The translations under genes and the position numbers were made by a program. A DNA stretch of 64,000 bases. Source: Thermoguttaceae bacterium. GTDB lineage: Bacteria > Planctomycetota > Planctomycetia > Pirellulales > Thermoguttaceae. Positions 54,956-64,000 of this stretch are shown one piece after another. The stretch lies in assembly GCA_025060325.1 (NCBI GenBank), contig JANXBW010000011.1, positions 1-64,000 of the forward strand. Direction: 5' to 3'. Below the pieces are notes generated by a model. It saw only the letters and a program-made list of their open reading frames with translations, made no database searches and was not told the DNA's origin. How positions within the stretch are numbered: the stretch's first letter is position 1; each line of letters starts with the position of its first letter.

Positions 54956-56299
54956 CTATCCGCCGTTTCCGTCTTCCGCGCGAGAGGTATTTTGTAAACT
55001 TACGGCTTCTGGCCCTACGACATACGTCACACCTGGCCCAAGCGAAAGTCGGAGACGACCGTCCGCTGCGGCATGCTCCTTGGGATTGCCAAGATGGTCA
55101 ACTACTCGGGAGACTGCCCCGCGTGTGGTAAAGGACACCTCTTGACTTTCCCCGGGACACCACAACGCCCAAATCCGAGTTCCTTGCGGATCGTCCCAGC
55201 TGCGACAAAAAACGCCTCGTTCCTCCCAACCTGCCACAATTTTCGAGCCGGTGGGCCGCAAACTCGTCAGTGTCCTATACGCCACGTATGCTGGTTTCGG
55301 GCGCAGGTCTCGATGCACAATCCCAAAGTGGTCCTCATTGTAGTCCGGTTTTCCTTCGGGAGCTTGGAACTCGTACCAAATCACTCGTTCCACACCCTCA
55401 TGAAGGGCAAGCAGGTATGCCCGGGGTAACATCTGAGCCTGCACCTCTTCGGAAACCCCTCGCGGTCCGACGTGGGTAGGCCAGCCGATTTCCGTGATCC
55501 AAATCGGCTTTTGCCCATCCCCATACTGGCTCATCAATTGGCGAAGCCGCTGCAAATCCTCAACAAGCCGTCCTTCTTCGGGTGCCCGCGGATACCGGTA
55601 GGGATGAACGTTCATTACATCAAAGAAATCTTTGCCCCCAGCTTTGTAAACACCTTCCAAATACTCCCACGGTATTCCTGCCATGCCCCCGAGGACAACC
55701 ACCAGATTTGGATCAATACGCTTAATTTCCTGATAAGTTGCTCGGAGCAAACTCACATAGTTGGCTGGATCCGGCTTGTCGCGCCAGAAGCCCTCCAAAT
55801 TCGGCTCATTCCAAACCTCCCAGTAGCGCAGGCGGCCTTTGTATCGCGAGACAACCCGGCGAACGTACTCCAGCCAAGCATCCAGATGTTTGTAAGCTGG
55901 CCTTGCCCAGGGGACATCGTAGTCTAAGATAGGGAGTAAACAAATGCCGGCTTTCTCCGCCCAACTGACCACGACATCCAGGTGATCAAAAGTCCAGTTG
56001 CCCCGGGGTCTTTCCACACCGGACCAGTCAAAGTCGGTCCGCACCCAGGCAATGCCAGCCTCACTCATTAACGCAAATTCCTTCTGGGCAACCGGGCGTT
56101 CGTCCCCTCGGGAAACATGCGCGCAAACTCCGTAAGGACTTTCACACGCTTCGCTTGCTAGCATTAGTCCGGAGGTTGGGAGGGCATTAACGTAAGAACA
56201 GAAAAGATATGCAAGCAGAATGTGCCAAAAGCCACTCAGCCTGTTGACGAATCGGCCAAAGCGACAGCTTGCAGGTCCAGTGGATGTTCTTCCGTTCAT
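54956..56299 (-). CDS. Secreted clan GH-A glycoside hydrolase
   Basis: Protein of 447 residues with a signal-peptide-like N-terminus (FWHILLAYLFCSYVNALPTSG). The TIM-barrel shows the two glutamates of clan GH-A retaining enzymes: acid/base in RYWEVWNEPNLEGFW (~residue 169) and nucleophile in IWITEIGWPT (~residue 271). Other supports are WVRTDFDWSGVE and VMNVHPYRYP. The pattern is closest to GH39/GH5-like families; the substrate, perhaps a xylan or glucan, cannot be told. A C-terminal beta domain follows. It is the gene upstream of the CPBP gene on the same strand. Confidence 0.85.
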   Translation of the reverse strand: MNGRTSTGPASCRFGRFVNRLSGFWHILLAYLFCSYVNALPTSGLMLASEACESPYGVCAHVSRGDERPVAQKEFALMSEAGIAWVRTDFDWSGVERPRGNWTFDHLDVVVSWAEKAGICLLPILDYDVPWARPAYKHLDAWLEYVRRVVSRYKGRLRYWEVWNEPNLEGFWRDKPDPANYVSLLRATYQEIKRIDPNLVVVLGGMAGIPWEYLEGVYKAGGKDFFDVMNVHPYRYPRAPEEGRLVEDLQRLRQLMSQYGDGQKPIWITEIGWPTHVGPRGVSEEVQAQMLPRAYLLALHEGVERVIWYEFQAPEGKPDYNEDHFGIVHRDLRPKPAYVAYRTLTSLRPTGSKIVAGWEERGVFCRSWDDPQGTRIWALWCPGESQEVSFTTRGAVSRVVDHLGNPKEHAAADGRLRLSLGPGVTYVVGPEAVSLQNTSRAEDGNGG

Positions 56300-56740
56300 G
56301 CTTTAATCTCCACAGCCGGCAATTGTTCAAGCTGGTCCTGCGAACCAATTTTCGAGCGTTAACTACGCACCTATTTGCCGCCACAAGGGGATTGAGCTTA
56401 CCACCGGGGAAGTCAAGCCTGGCGCGAAACCCCCAATATTAGACCCTTCCCGGGAAGGGCACAATGGCGAGCCGAAGTGAGGCAACTTCAGCGGCGGGCT
56501 AAAAAAAGCAAGGGTCGGCGCGGCTTCAAGAACCGAGGCCACCCCAATCTGTGGCTTATGGGCTGGGAAGATCCCGCATAACGCACCACGTTTTAGTCCT
56601 GTTGCGCGTATTGCTTGCCCAGTCGGAATTACAGACTGTGTGTGCGTGGCGGGCAAGCGGGGCAGACTGGAGACGGGAATTCCGACGGTAGGGGCGATTA
56701 GGCCGGCTTTCGCCTATCACGGCTAGCGGATCGGGCGGGT
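56300..56740. other. Divergent intergenic region
   Basis: Part of a 603-bp gap between the divergent glycoside hydrolase and tatA-like genes. No gene recognised; the tatA promoter lies at its right end. Confidence 0.4.
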
Positions 56741-56768
56741 TTGACTGGCCCCGGCAAAGAGCTACAAT
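56741..56768 (+). promoter_or_regulatory. Predicted strong promoter of the tatA-like pair
   Basis: TTGACT (56741-56746), 16-nt spacer, TACAAT (56763-56768); both boxes match the sigma70 consensus at 5 of 6 positions. The start of transcription would be near 56775, about 130 nt before the first tatA-like gene. Confidence 0.55.
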
Positions 56769-56902
56769 AAGTTTCGTGGATGTTCGTTGCTTGGGCAGGC
56801 GGTTCGATCGCCGCTTGTGCCGGCCGACGGCAGAGTCTTCGCCCACGTTGCCCGCCTTTTTGCTCCGCGAATAGGCATTTCCTTTACGTGAGGACCTAAC
56901 TC

Positions 56903-57130
56903 ATGGGATGCGTGCATAACCTGGCATACCTATTTGGGTCGCCTGGCCCAATGGAGCTATTGATTCTAGCGATTGTGATTTTAATCTTGTTCGGCAACCG
57001 ACTGCCGAGCGTGATGCGATCGCTCGGTCGAGGGGTTGTCGAATTCAAGAAGGGTCTCCAGGGTATCGACGACGAGACCTCGACCACTGAAAAACCGCAG
57101 AAGACCGAAAGCTCGAAAGAGAGCGCTTAG
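56903..57130 (+). CDS. tatA: Twin-arginine translocase subunit TatA-like (first copy)
   Basis: Protein of 75 residues: one membrane helix (PMELLILAIVILILFG), the hinge FGNRLP, an amphipathic helix (SVMRSLGRGVVEFKKGLQG) and an acidic/charged tail. This is the TatA/E layout for the pore-forming subunit that exports folded proteins. The ten or so residues before GPMEL are unusual. A second copy follows 199 bp later; tatC is not in the window. Confidence 0.9.
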   Translation: MGCVHNLAYLFGSPGPMELLILAIVILILFGNRLPSVMRSLGRGVVEFKKGLQGIDDETSTTEKPQKTESSKESA

Positions 57131-57329
57131 TCGGCCGGCCGGTATTTGGGGCCGGGAGGGGGTCGAGGGCTCGCGCACCGCTGCCCGCTAGAAAGGAGTG
57201 GCGGCAATTAATTAGCGTGATACGACCGAAAGTGGGGTGAGCGGCGACCTGAGAACACTTGCCAAAGCCCATAGCGAATCGGGGTGACGTCCGAGTAAGC
57301 CCCGCGTTGTTAGAAAGGATTGTCGAGCC

Positions 57330-57587
57330 ATGTTCTCCCCAAGTCCAGGCGAGATGATCATCATCTTGATCATCGCCATATTACTTTTCGGGGAGAAACT
57401 GCCCCAGGTGGCAAGGTCTGTGGGCAAAACCTTCATGGAATTTCAGAAAGGTCTTCGAGGCCTAGAGCGGGAGTTCCAAGAATCGTTCAGGGAAGCATCG
57501 GAACCCCCGAAGCCGAAGGTGGAAAAAATTGATAATCTTGATCAGGAAGAAGCTACCGCCCCGAAATTTGAACCGCCGCCGGCGTAG
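57330..57587 (+). CDS. Twin-arginine translocase subunit TatA/TatB-like (second copy)
   Basis: Protein of 85 residues with a membrane helix (GEMIIILIIAILLFGEKLP), then an amphipathic helix (QVARSVGKTFMEFQKGLRGLEREFQESF) and a Pro/Glu-rich tail. The Glu near the start of the helix and the longer amphipathic helix are compatible with TatB, so the pair may divide A and B roles. AAAGGA lies upstream of the ATG. Confidence 0.88.
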   Translation: MFSPSPGEMIIILIIAILLFGEKLPQVARSVGKTFMEFQKGLRGLEREFQESFREASEPPKPKVEKIDNLDQEEATAPKFEPPPA

Positions 57588-58158
57588 CTGGGTGAACGGT
57601 TTCGGCTGGAAGAGATTTGCGTTTTCTTTCCGCGGCTTTGGGCGGCCGTTGAATAAGGGAAAAGGGGTTTCAAACTTCGCGGGTCAAGGGGTGGGTCCTT
57701 TCGGCGGCGCTGGTGGAGTCGGAAATTGCTATCGCGATGGCAGGGAGGTGAATTGGCCGACTTGCCTCCGGTGGTGAGGTGGATTCACAGAGAACGGGGT
57801 CGGGCCGCATGCCGGAGAGGCAGATCGGGAGGCTCCGCTGGAAAATTCCTAAATGGTCGCATTTGCTAAAGGCGGTGGTTCAGTCGGGTCAACCAGTAGG
57901 CTAAATAGCTCCACATGGGAGAGATATCGCAAGTACCTGAACTTGATCTCGCCAGATGAGAAGGTTCGGCTTTCTTTACGACCTATGCTAGCAATCTGCC
58001 AAGCGCTGCAGTCCCGGTGTGGAGCTATTCAGTCCTAAGCGGGGTTCACCGAGCCCAAATCAGGTAAAATAGGTCGGAAGGTCACGAGCTTTCTCGTCTG
58101 TAGTAAGGCCGAAGGAACGGCCCACGAGGTGTCTCCCGGAGCGTGCGGGGCAGTCATT
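57588..58158. other. Intergenic region before tRNA-Val
   Basis: A 571-bp gap without a recognisable gene. TAAAAT at 58065-58070, about 90 nt before the tRNA, could be its -10 box, though the -35 region is poor. Confidence 0.4.
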
Positions 58159-58232
58159 GGGCGGCTAGCTCAGTTGGTTAGAGCGCTACCCTCACACGGT
58201 AGAGGTCACTGGTTCGAGTCCAGTGCCGCCCA
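58159..58232 (+). tRNA. tRNA-Val (anticodon CAC)
   Basis: A 74-nt cloverleaf read directly: acceptor stem GGGCGGC/GCCGCCC with discriminator A, D-arm GCTC/GAGC, anticodon stem CTACC/GGTAG around loop CTCACAC (anticodon CAC, valine GTG), variable loop AGGTC, and T-arm ACTGG-TTCGAGT-CCAGT. The 3' CCA is not encoded. Confidence 0.97.
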
Positions 58233-58841
58233 CTTCGCGAGACTTCACTCATCAGCCCCTGTTGGTTGTGTCGACGGAGAACTCTTCGAACAAAGCAACC
58301 GCATGGTTCGTGTGCTAGCCGGTGCTTTTCTAAGCACCCCATTTTTCACCGGTTTTTACCGGATTCTGTGCCCAGACCGTGCCGGCTAACGTGCCCAAAT
58401 TTTGCTTTTAAGTAGCTCCACAACGGAAGTTTAGCGCCCGGCGGCTTACTGGTAAGAACTCACACAAGAACCCAGTCTGCCGCGAGAGTCGGGCCCGGGA
58501 GCTGCCCCCCATGAAAACGAATACACAAGTGGATTAACGACCAGGAGTAGTCCGAAAGGATTAGGTGCGTTGGTCTCTTGCTGCCTTCCCGTTTGGACGC
58601 CGGGGAAATTGTTCGCCAGAGTCCGCGACCAATGATCGCGGGTGAGTTCCTGAAAGCCAAGCTGGCGGTTTCGGTTTTGAAGAGGATCTTTTGAGAATGT
58701 GAATCGGTGATTGAAACGGGACCGCGGCGGGGAACGCCACCGCAAGCGCGGACCAGTAGTTCGAAATATTCGCGGTACCCTCCGTGGCTACGCTTGTCAA
58801 CGCAAGCCCAGCCGGCTCTTTCCGGATAAAGGACCCAATCG
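58233..58841. other. Intergenic, no recognisable gene
   Basis: A 609-bp gap between tRNA-Val and the convergent rpsI. Short frames on the minus strand lack any recognisable feature. I found no integrase or duplicated tRNA 3' end, so there is no sign of an integrated element at this tRNA. Confidence 0.4.
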
Positions 58842-59330
58842 TTAACGCTTGGAGAACTGAGTGCCCCGGCGAGCGCCGTGGAGACCGTATTTCTTACGTT
58901 CTTTCTTGCGGGCGTCTCGGGTGAGGAACCCTGCTTCTCGGAGGACCGAGTACAGCGAGGGATCGTAAAGCTTAAGCGCTCGGGCCACGCCCAAGGTACA
59001 GGCCTCGGCTTGGCCAGTCAGTCCTCCGCCGTCCACCCGGATAACCAGGTCAAAAAGCTGCCGGCGACCGACTAAGTCCAGTGGCTTGGTCACCGCAATC
59101 TGGTGGTATCGGGAAGGGAAGTAATCTTCGAGAGGCCGGCCGTTAATGGTGACATTCCCTGAACCAGGGCGCATTCGGACCCGGGCTACGGCCGTCTTAC
59201 GCCGGCCTGTTGCCACGTATTCGCCTGTCGGGAGAGGCACTTGCGGCTCTTGGACCGAGGGCTGTGCCTCAGGGGTAGTTTGTTGTTGTGCTTCCTGAGC
59301 AACAACGGCTTCTTGGACCATACCCACCAT
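58842..59330 (-). CDS. rpsI: 30S ribosomal protein S9
   Basis: Protein of 162 residues. The core is [34 protein letters not shown], then [22 protein letters not shown], and the C-terminal [29 protein letters not shown] that reaches the P-site tRNA. The first ~35 residues are a Gln/Glu/Pro-rich extension missing from most S9 proteins. Second gene of the usual rplM-rpsI pair, 126 bp after rplM. Confidence 0.97.
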   Translation of the reverse strand: MVGMVQEAVVAQEAQQQTTPEAQPSVQEPQVPLPTGEYVATGRRKTAVARVRMRPGSGNVTINGRPLEDYFPSRYHQIAVTKPLDLVGRRQLFDLVIRVDGGGLTGQAEACTLGVARALKLYDPSLYSVLREAGFLTRDARKKERKKYGLHGARRGTQFSKR

Positions 59331-59456
59331 ATAAGAAACTTTTTCCTGTCGGTTTGAAAGGTCACTTAGATCTTGTTAAGTACCCCAGTCGCCGGAATGT
59401 AAAGCGATATCCTAAATTTGCGGGCCGTTCTGAGCGCCCAGGCCTCGAATTAGGCG

Positions 59457-59912
59457 TCAAAGCTCGACAATGGTTAAGGTTTCCGGTTTCTGGGCCTGGT
59501 GTTTGACAGCCGGGTCGATACGAGTCTTACTCGAATAAATTTTTAGCCGGGCAAGCATCCTCCGGCCTAACTTGTTTTTCGGAAGCATCCGGCGGACGGC
59601 TTCTTGGATGATCAGCTCGGGATGGCGCTCGAGCCGACGCCGGGCGGTTTCAACTTTCTGGCCCGGATAACCGGTGTACCAGCGGTACTCTTTCTGGTCC
59701 CACTTTTTGCCGGTAAAGACCACCTTATCCGCGTTTTTCACGATAACGTAATCGCCGCAAAGCACATGGGGGGTGTACTGCGGTCGATGTTTTCCCATCA
59801 AAATCCGGGCGATCCTGGCGGCCAGACGCCCCACAACTTTTCCATCCGCGTCGATGATCCACCACTTTGGTTGGATTTCACCCGGTTTTGCCATGTAACT
59901 CTTGCGCAACAT
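59457..59912 (-). CDS. rplM: 50S ribosomal protein L13
   Basis: Protein of 151 residues with the L13 signature: KWWIIDADGKVVGRLAARIARILMGKH, then DYVIVKNADKVVFTGKKWDQKEY and HPELIIQEAVRRMLPKNKLGRRMLARLKIY. An ATG at 59894 could also serve, but the six extra residues match the normal L13 start. Heads the rplM-rpsI operon on the minus strand. Confidence 0.97.
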   Translation of the reverse strand: MLRKSYMAKPGEIQPKWWIIDADGKVVGRLAARIARILMGKHRPQYTPHVLCGDYVIVKNADKVVFTGKKWDQKEYRWYTGYPGQKVETARRRLERHPELIIQEAVRRMLPKNKLGRRMLARLKIYSSKTRIDPAVKHQAQKPETLTIVEL

Positions 59913-60180
59913 TTGCTAAGGTTCCCAATCTTCCTAAATCACCAGATATTTCCGAAGTTTCCCGCGCATATTGATCTCTTGCAAAACTAAGCCCCATTTG
60001 GCCCCACGCTATGGGACAGTGATTTCCCGCCTCGCCCTCCCGCCGAGACTTTCTGGCCCGCGATCTCGACCAAGTAGACCCGGTCCGAACTGTCCCCCGC
60101 CCCGATGGCCCACGACCGCCAAGTTTTAAGGCGACTATGAATCGGCCGGATGCGACCCGCAAGGACCTCTTAAGCGCGGG
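59913..60180. other. Leader region of rplM-rpsI
   Basis: About 270 bp between the predicted promoter and rplM. No gene or clear structured RNA recognised. Confidence 0.4.
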
Positions 60181-60209
60181 ACTATATTATTAACCCCAAA
60201 ATTCGGCAA
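60181..60209 (-). promoter_or_regulatory. Predicted promoter of rplM-rpsI
   Basis: On the minus strand, TTGCCG (60209-60204), a 17-nt spacer and TATAGT (60186-60181). The -10 box matches 5 of 6 positions. It would give a leader of about 265 nt, room for autoregulation. Confidence 0.45.
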
Positions 60210-60845
60210 TTATGTAAGCTCCGCCAACTCGCGAGACGGGAAGTCCCCGCCAATCCGGGGGCTCAGCGTCGCTGAAGGCTGCAAATCATAGATGCTAGCC
60301 GCCTCGCGGATAAGGGGCAAGACCCAACGGCGGAGCTTATCTGGCGCCGCCAGGCTCACCCTAATCTAAAGATTGTCTATCGATTTACCGCTGGTTGCTC
60401 TTGCTCTGCTCTAGAATCACACGAGTCCCGTGAAGGCTTGGAACAAGCCCGCCGGGAAAGGGCTGGCTCGAAGGCACACAGCCGGATAAGCGGACTGCCG
60501 AACAGCTCTCCCCTCTAATGTCCCAAATTAAACCCTCCCCCGGGGGTTACCGCTTGGGAATGGCGTTAAAGTCTGCCAGCAGCTTTGCCGATCTGGAGTG
60601 AGGCCTATTCCGCCGCCGGCTTTTATCCGATCTCGGTGGATCAGCTTTTTGATGTCCCTAGTCGGTGAGGTTCCGTCAAGGCCGCATTTGGCCCTGAGCT
60701 CAACCGCTTTTCAAACCAGGCTCCTGTCGGAGCGCCGCCCGATGCGCCGTGTTATTCGGCGCCTGCAAAACAGCGACTGACTAGCTGGATTCGGCTTCGG
60801 GTGTGCGCTCCTTGGCGTTGACGAATTTCAAGGAGATCTCTGATC
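60210..60845. other. Divergent intergenic region before the TolC-family gene
   Basis: About 640 bp without a recognisable gene. AAGGAG at 60830-60835 is the ribosome site of the next gene. Confidence 0.45.
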
Positions 60846-63800
60846 GTGCACGGGTTGTCGCTCCGGGTAGGAAAAGGGTCCACGTCGGGGTGGGTCTGTC
60901 GGCAGGTTGTGCGAAGTGTCCGTCTCGGACTCACGGGGGAACCGGCGGTTCTTCGGTTACTGAAAGTGGGTACCGCGGCGGTGCTTGCCCTCTCGGGTTG
61001 TAGCCGGGCGCACTACCGCCAGCGGGCGGACATGGACGTGTATGCCACGGTGCGGGAGCATGCACAAGATCCCCGCTGGGAACTCAAGAATTTCACGATT
61101 GAGCCATCGCCGGCATCGCGTTTTTATGACCCCCATTCGCCAGACATGCCTCCCATGCCCCCGGATGACCCTGCCTCGCATCAACTCATGCATCAGGTTT
61201 TTGGCAAACGCGGTGCGCCGTACGAAGCGCGATATGGCTGCACGCGACAGGTTGAGAATCCGGATTGGTTGGACTTCCTTCCGTGGGGGAGCGACGGGAC
61301 GATTCGGCTTGATCGGAAGACTGCCATTCAGCTTGCGCTTCTGCATTCGCCGGTATATCAACAAGAGCTAGAGGACATTTATCTTTCGGCGCTTCAGGTC
61401 AGTTTGGAACGGTTCCGGTTCCAGGTGCAATTTTTTGGGGGCAACGACACATTCTTTACGCGAAGGGGCCCGCTCGGTGGCCGAGGGGCGGATGCAAGCA
61501 CCCTCCAGACGTCTACACCGATTTCCGCCCGGCGGCTGATGGCCACGGGAACACAACTTTTGATCGAGGTGGCCAACTCGGTCACGTGGCAGTTTTCCGG
61601 CCGAGATGGCTACACCGCTGTCACTCCGATCAGCTTATCACTTGTTCAGCCGTTGCTGCGGGGTGCCGGACGAGCTGTTATTTTAGAGAGCCTCACGCAG
61701 GCGGAAAGGAACCTTTTGGCCAACCTCCGCCAATTTGAACGGTTCCGGCAGGGCTTCTATCTGAACGTGGTGGCTGGACTAAGTGCCGGGCCAGGACCTT
61801 CTCCTGGGGGGATTGCCTTAGGCGGTGCATCGCCTGGTCTGACCGCAGGGGTGGGTGGCTATTTGTCGCTCGTTGAGCAGGAGCTGCAGATCCGTAACCA
61901 GCGGGCCAACGTTGCCTCCTTGCGGGATAGCCTCGAGCGGATCGATGCCTTTTACGCTGCGGGGAGGATTAGTCGCCGACAAGTGGACGAAATCCGGCAG
62001 AACCTCTACTCGTCTCAGCTTCAACTTATCGGCCGGCAGAACACTTACGCTAATCAGCTAGATGCCTACAAGATCGCGCTGGGGCTGCCGCCGCATCTTC
62101 CGGTTCGGATTGAGGATCCCTTACTTGAGCCGTTTGACCTTTTAGACCCAGTGTTGACGGATCGCCAGGAGGAAGTCTCGCGGCTTTTAAATCCGGTAAG
62201 AGATATCTGGGCAGGGATCCGCGACGCCTTGGCGGCTGCTCGGGCGGTTGGCGAAGCCCGAAGCCAGCTTAAGGATATTGCCAACGCGCAGGCAGCAGGG
62301 GACTGGCGATTGGCGACCCAAGCGTTGATCCAAACGGGGGAAGCAATCTTACGGGCCGCCTACGCGCTACGTGACAAAGCCTTAGCTAGCTCGGCTCAGG
62401 GGTTTCTGAAAGAGGCTGAGGCGGCACTTCTTCTCCCGGTGGCGGAAGTTGGTCAGCTTGTAGACAAACTGGTTCCCCAGGCTACGGATCTGACAACAGA
62501 AACGGAGCGGAAGGCCCAGACATTTGCCGAGACCACCTTGCCCCATGCTGCCGGCTTGTTGACCAAAGTAGCAAGCGTTCTACCGCCGCTAGCTGATCAG
62601 TTGGAAGTCCACCTAGCTAAAGTCGACCGGGACCTGGAACGCCTCGTAGCGGCGGTGCCGGCGCGTCAGGAATGGCTTGCGCGGCTTGCTTCGCGACGGG
62701 AGTTTCAGGCCGGCGATGTCGACCCCAGGATTGTTGACCAATCGGCCTTCCGGCGCCGCGTGGTCGAACTTCATGCCGAGTACTTGGGCAATACCGCCCC
62801 GGAAGTGGTCAAAGTGGCAAATACCCTTCTTGTTGACGAACAGGAAAAGCAGTGGTTTGCTAACTTGCGAGAGATGCCCGGCCTGCGCCATCAGCTTGAA
62901 GCTTTGGCCGATTCGCTTCGCAAGCGGGCCAAGGAATTGGAACAACAGCGGCAGGCTGCCGGAAGCGATCTTGGCAAGTGGAACGACATCTTTCAGGAGC
63001 TCGAAAACGAACTTAACACGCTTGCTTCCGGGTTGATGAGTCTCTCGCTGCTTCAGGCGCGGGTGCGGCTGGAAATCCCCGTGCTTACCCCGATCGAGCT
63101 TGACTCGGAGGAAGCATTCCGGATCGCTCGAGAAAATCGCCTTGACTGGATGAATATGCGGGCGGCTTTAGTCGATCAGTGGCGACAAGTAGAGATTGCG
63201 GCCAACCGGCTCAAAAGCGACCTGAGCCTGGTCTTTGACGGAAATGTAACCACAACAAGCGATACCGTTGGCTCGGTGCACAACACGATGGGCACTGCGC
63301 GGGTGGGCGTTCAGTTTGATGCGCCTCTTACCCGTCGAACGGAGCGAAATCAGTACCGTCAGGCCTTAATCCAGTATCAACGTGCCCGCCGGGAATATTA
63401 CCTGTTTGAAGACCGTGTACGCCAAATCTTGCGGGAGAACCTTCGGGCGATCGAATTGGCTCAGGTGCAATTCGAACTCCAACGAGCCGGCGTGTTGACG
63501 GCAATTGGCCGGGTGGAACAACAACGGCTGGAGCTGATGCGGCCACCTAGGCCCGGCCAAGAAGAATTTACGTTGGGGGCTACGACGGCTCGCGACTTGG
63601 TCACCGCTCTTGACGCTTTACTGCGAGCACAAAACGAATTCCTCGACGGCTGGGTGCGGTACGAAGTGCAGCGCATGGTTCTTGACTACAACCTAGGGAC
63701 CATGCAATTAGATGAGCAAGGGATGTGGATCGACCCGGGTCCCATCCGCGGCTCTCGATCGTCCAAGCCCGGTCCCGACCAAGAAGGCAAACCGCCTGCG

Positions 63801-63968
63801 CCGGCTGAGGAAGACCTACCGCCTGAGATTAGCGCCGCCCCCGAGCTCCTTCTTCCTTCGGAGCTTGAATGGGTGCTCCCTGAGGAATTGCCGACCGGAG
63901 AACCGCAGAGCGACGACCGGCCCCCGCTATCCAGTCCTACCGCCCGCCGAGAAGACTCGTCGCCTTAG
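60846..63968 (+). CDS. Very long TolC-family outer-membrane lipoprotein
   Basis: Protein of 1040 residues; the GTG start at 60846 has AAGGAG 10 nt upstream. The lipobox LSGC puts the lipidated cysteine at residue 52. Two outer-membrane efflux (TolC) repeats are visible: residues ~150-425 (RLDRKTAIQLALLHSPVYQQ, ISLSLVQPLLRGAG, EIRQNLYSSQLQLIGRQN) and ~750-960 (ELDSEEAFRIARENRLDWMNMRAALVDQW, VGVQFDAPLTRRTERNQYRQALIQYQRARREYY). Ordinary TolC proteins have ~450 residues. Here ~320 mostly helical residues (about 430-745) are inserted between the repeats, and a Pro/Glu-rich tail of ~80 residues follows. Likely role: outer-membrane channel of an efflux or type I export pump; no inner-membrane partner is in the window. 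Confidence 0.88.
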   Translation: MHGLSLRVGKGSTSGWVCRQVVRSVRLGLTGEPAVLRLLKVGTAAVLALSGCSRAHYRQRADMDVYATVREHAQDPRWELKNFTIEPSPASRFYDPHSPDMPPMPPDDPASHQLMHQVFGKRGAPYEARYGCTRQVENPDWLDFLPWGSDGTIRLDRKTAIQLALLHSPVYQQELEDIYLSALQVSLERFRFQVQFFGGNDTFFTRRGPLGGRGADASTLQTSTPISARRLMATGTQLLIEVANSVTWQFSGRDGYTAVTPISLSLVQPLLRGAGRAVILESLTQAERNLLANLRQFERFRQGFYLNVVAGLSAGPGPSPGGIALGGASPGLTAGVGGYLSLVEQELQIRNQRANVASLRDSLERIDAFYAAGRISRRQVDEIRQNLYSSQLQLIGRQNTYANQLDAYKIALGLPPHLPVRIEDPLLEPFDLLDPVLTDRQEEVSRLLNPVRDIWAGIRDALAAARAVGEARSQLKDIANAQAAGDWRLATQALIQTGEAILRAAYALRDKALASSAQGFLKEAEAALLLPVAEVGQLVDKLVPQATDLTTETERKAQTFAETTLPHAAGLLTKVASVLPPLADQLEVHLAKVDRDLERLVAAVPARQEWLARLASRREFQAGDVDPRIVDQSAFRRRVVELHAEYLGNTAPEVVKVANTLLVDEQEKQWFANLREMPGLRHQLEALADSLRKRAKELEQQRQAAGSDLGKWNDIFQELENELNTLASGLMSLSLLQARVRLEIPVLTPIELDSEEAFRIARENRLDWMNMRAALVDQWRQVEIAANRLKSDLSLVFDGNVTTTSDTVGSVHNTMGTARVGVQFDAPLTRRTERNQYRQALIQYQRARREYYLFEDRVRQILRENLRAIELAQVQFELQRAGVLTAIGRVEQQRLELMRPPRPGQEEFTLGATTARDLVTALDALLRAQNEFLDGWVRYEVQRMVLDYNLGTMQLDEQGMWIDPGPIRGSRSSKPGPDQEGKPPAPAEEDLPPEISAAPELLLPSELEWVLPEELPTGEPQSDDRPPLSSPTARREDSSP

Positions 63969-64000
63969 AAACTTTCTTCCAAAATCTCAGACGCTAGCCG

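Noticed and set aside
58159-58232. Integration site of a mobile element at tRNA-Val
   Set aside because: No integrase, no repeated tRNA 3' end and no foreign-looking genes nearby.

Overview
The window reads as a chromosomal segment of a planctomycete of the Pirellulales type; a thermophilic Thermogutta-like relative is plausible, but this is inferred from gene content and style, not from a marker gene. The grounds are: a lipoprotein with a FlgI-type domain plus HEAT-like repeats in a non-flagellar setting, a very long TolC-family protein, EF-hand and secreted glycosidase-like proteins, a GC-rich composition, and unusually long spacers (0.3-1.4 kb) even inside operons.

Left part (1-17.1 kb). 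A large SNF2-type helicase with a C-terminal DUF3883-like domain runs off toward the left edge. It resembles DrmD of class 1 DISARM and has a perfect CGAAC-N4-GTTCG (Gram-positive LexA-like) palindrome upstream. Next come the FlgI/HEAT lipoprotein (minus strand), bifunctional ribBA behind a structured leader, and a complete F-type ATP synthase cluster in the order I-B-E-F-H-A-G-D-C. The c and b subunits carry signal-peptide-like N-termini, and a good sigma70-type promoter lies between atpB and atpE.

Middle part (17-32.4 kb). A 1344-residue secreted protein with a family-10-like glycosidase region, a small TPR protein, a NagA-type deacetylase, a single-chain fusion of the three AmmeMemoRadiSam components, MutY with Asp-to-Glu at the presumed catalytic position, TrpC, and 1.4 kb with no recognisable gene.

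Central highlight (32.4-53.9 kb). A type II secretion / type IV pilus-like operon (E, F, G, H, I, J, K, L, M-C fusion and a small membrane protein) is preceded by a 2716-residue exported protein. That protein is an N0 domain, an N1 domain and about 30 further secretin-N-like modules of roughly 66 residues, with no secretin beta-barrel. It sits where gspD is expected. Higher-order five-module and alternating two-module duplications are visible. I infer a greatly lengthened periplasmic conduit or scaffold for the secretion machine, perhaps matched to the wide planctomycete periplasm.

Right part (53.9-64 kb). A CPBP-family membrane protease, a secreted clan GH-A glycosidase, two tandem TatA/B-like genes behind a strong promoter, tRNA-Val(CAC), rplM-rpsI, and a 1040-residue TolC-family lipoprotein with about 320 extra helical residues between its two halves.

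All calls are from reading the sequence; no database search was run.
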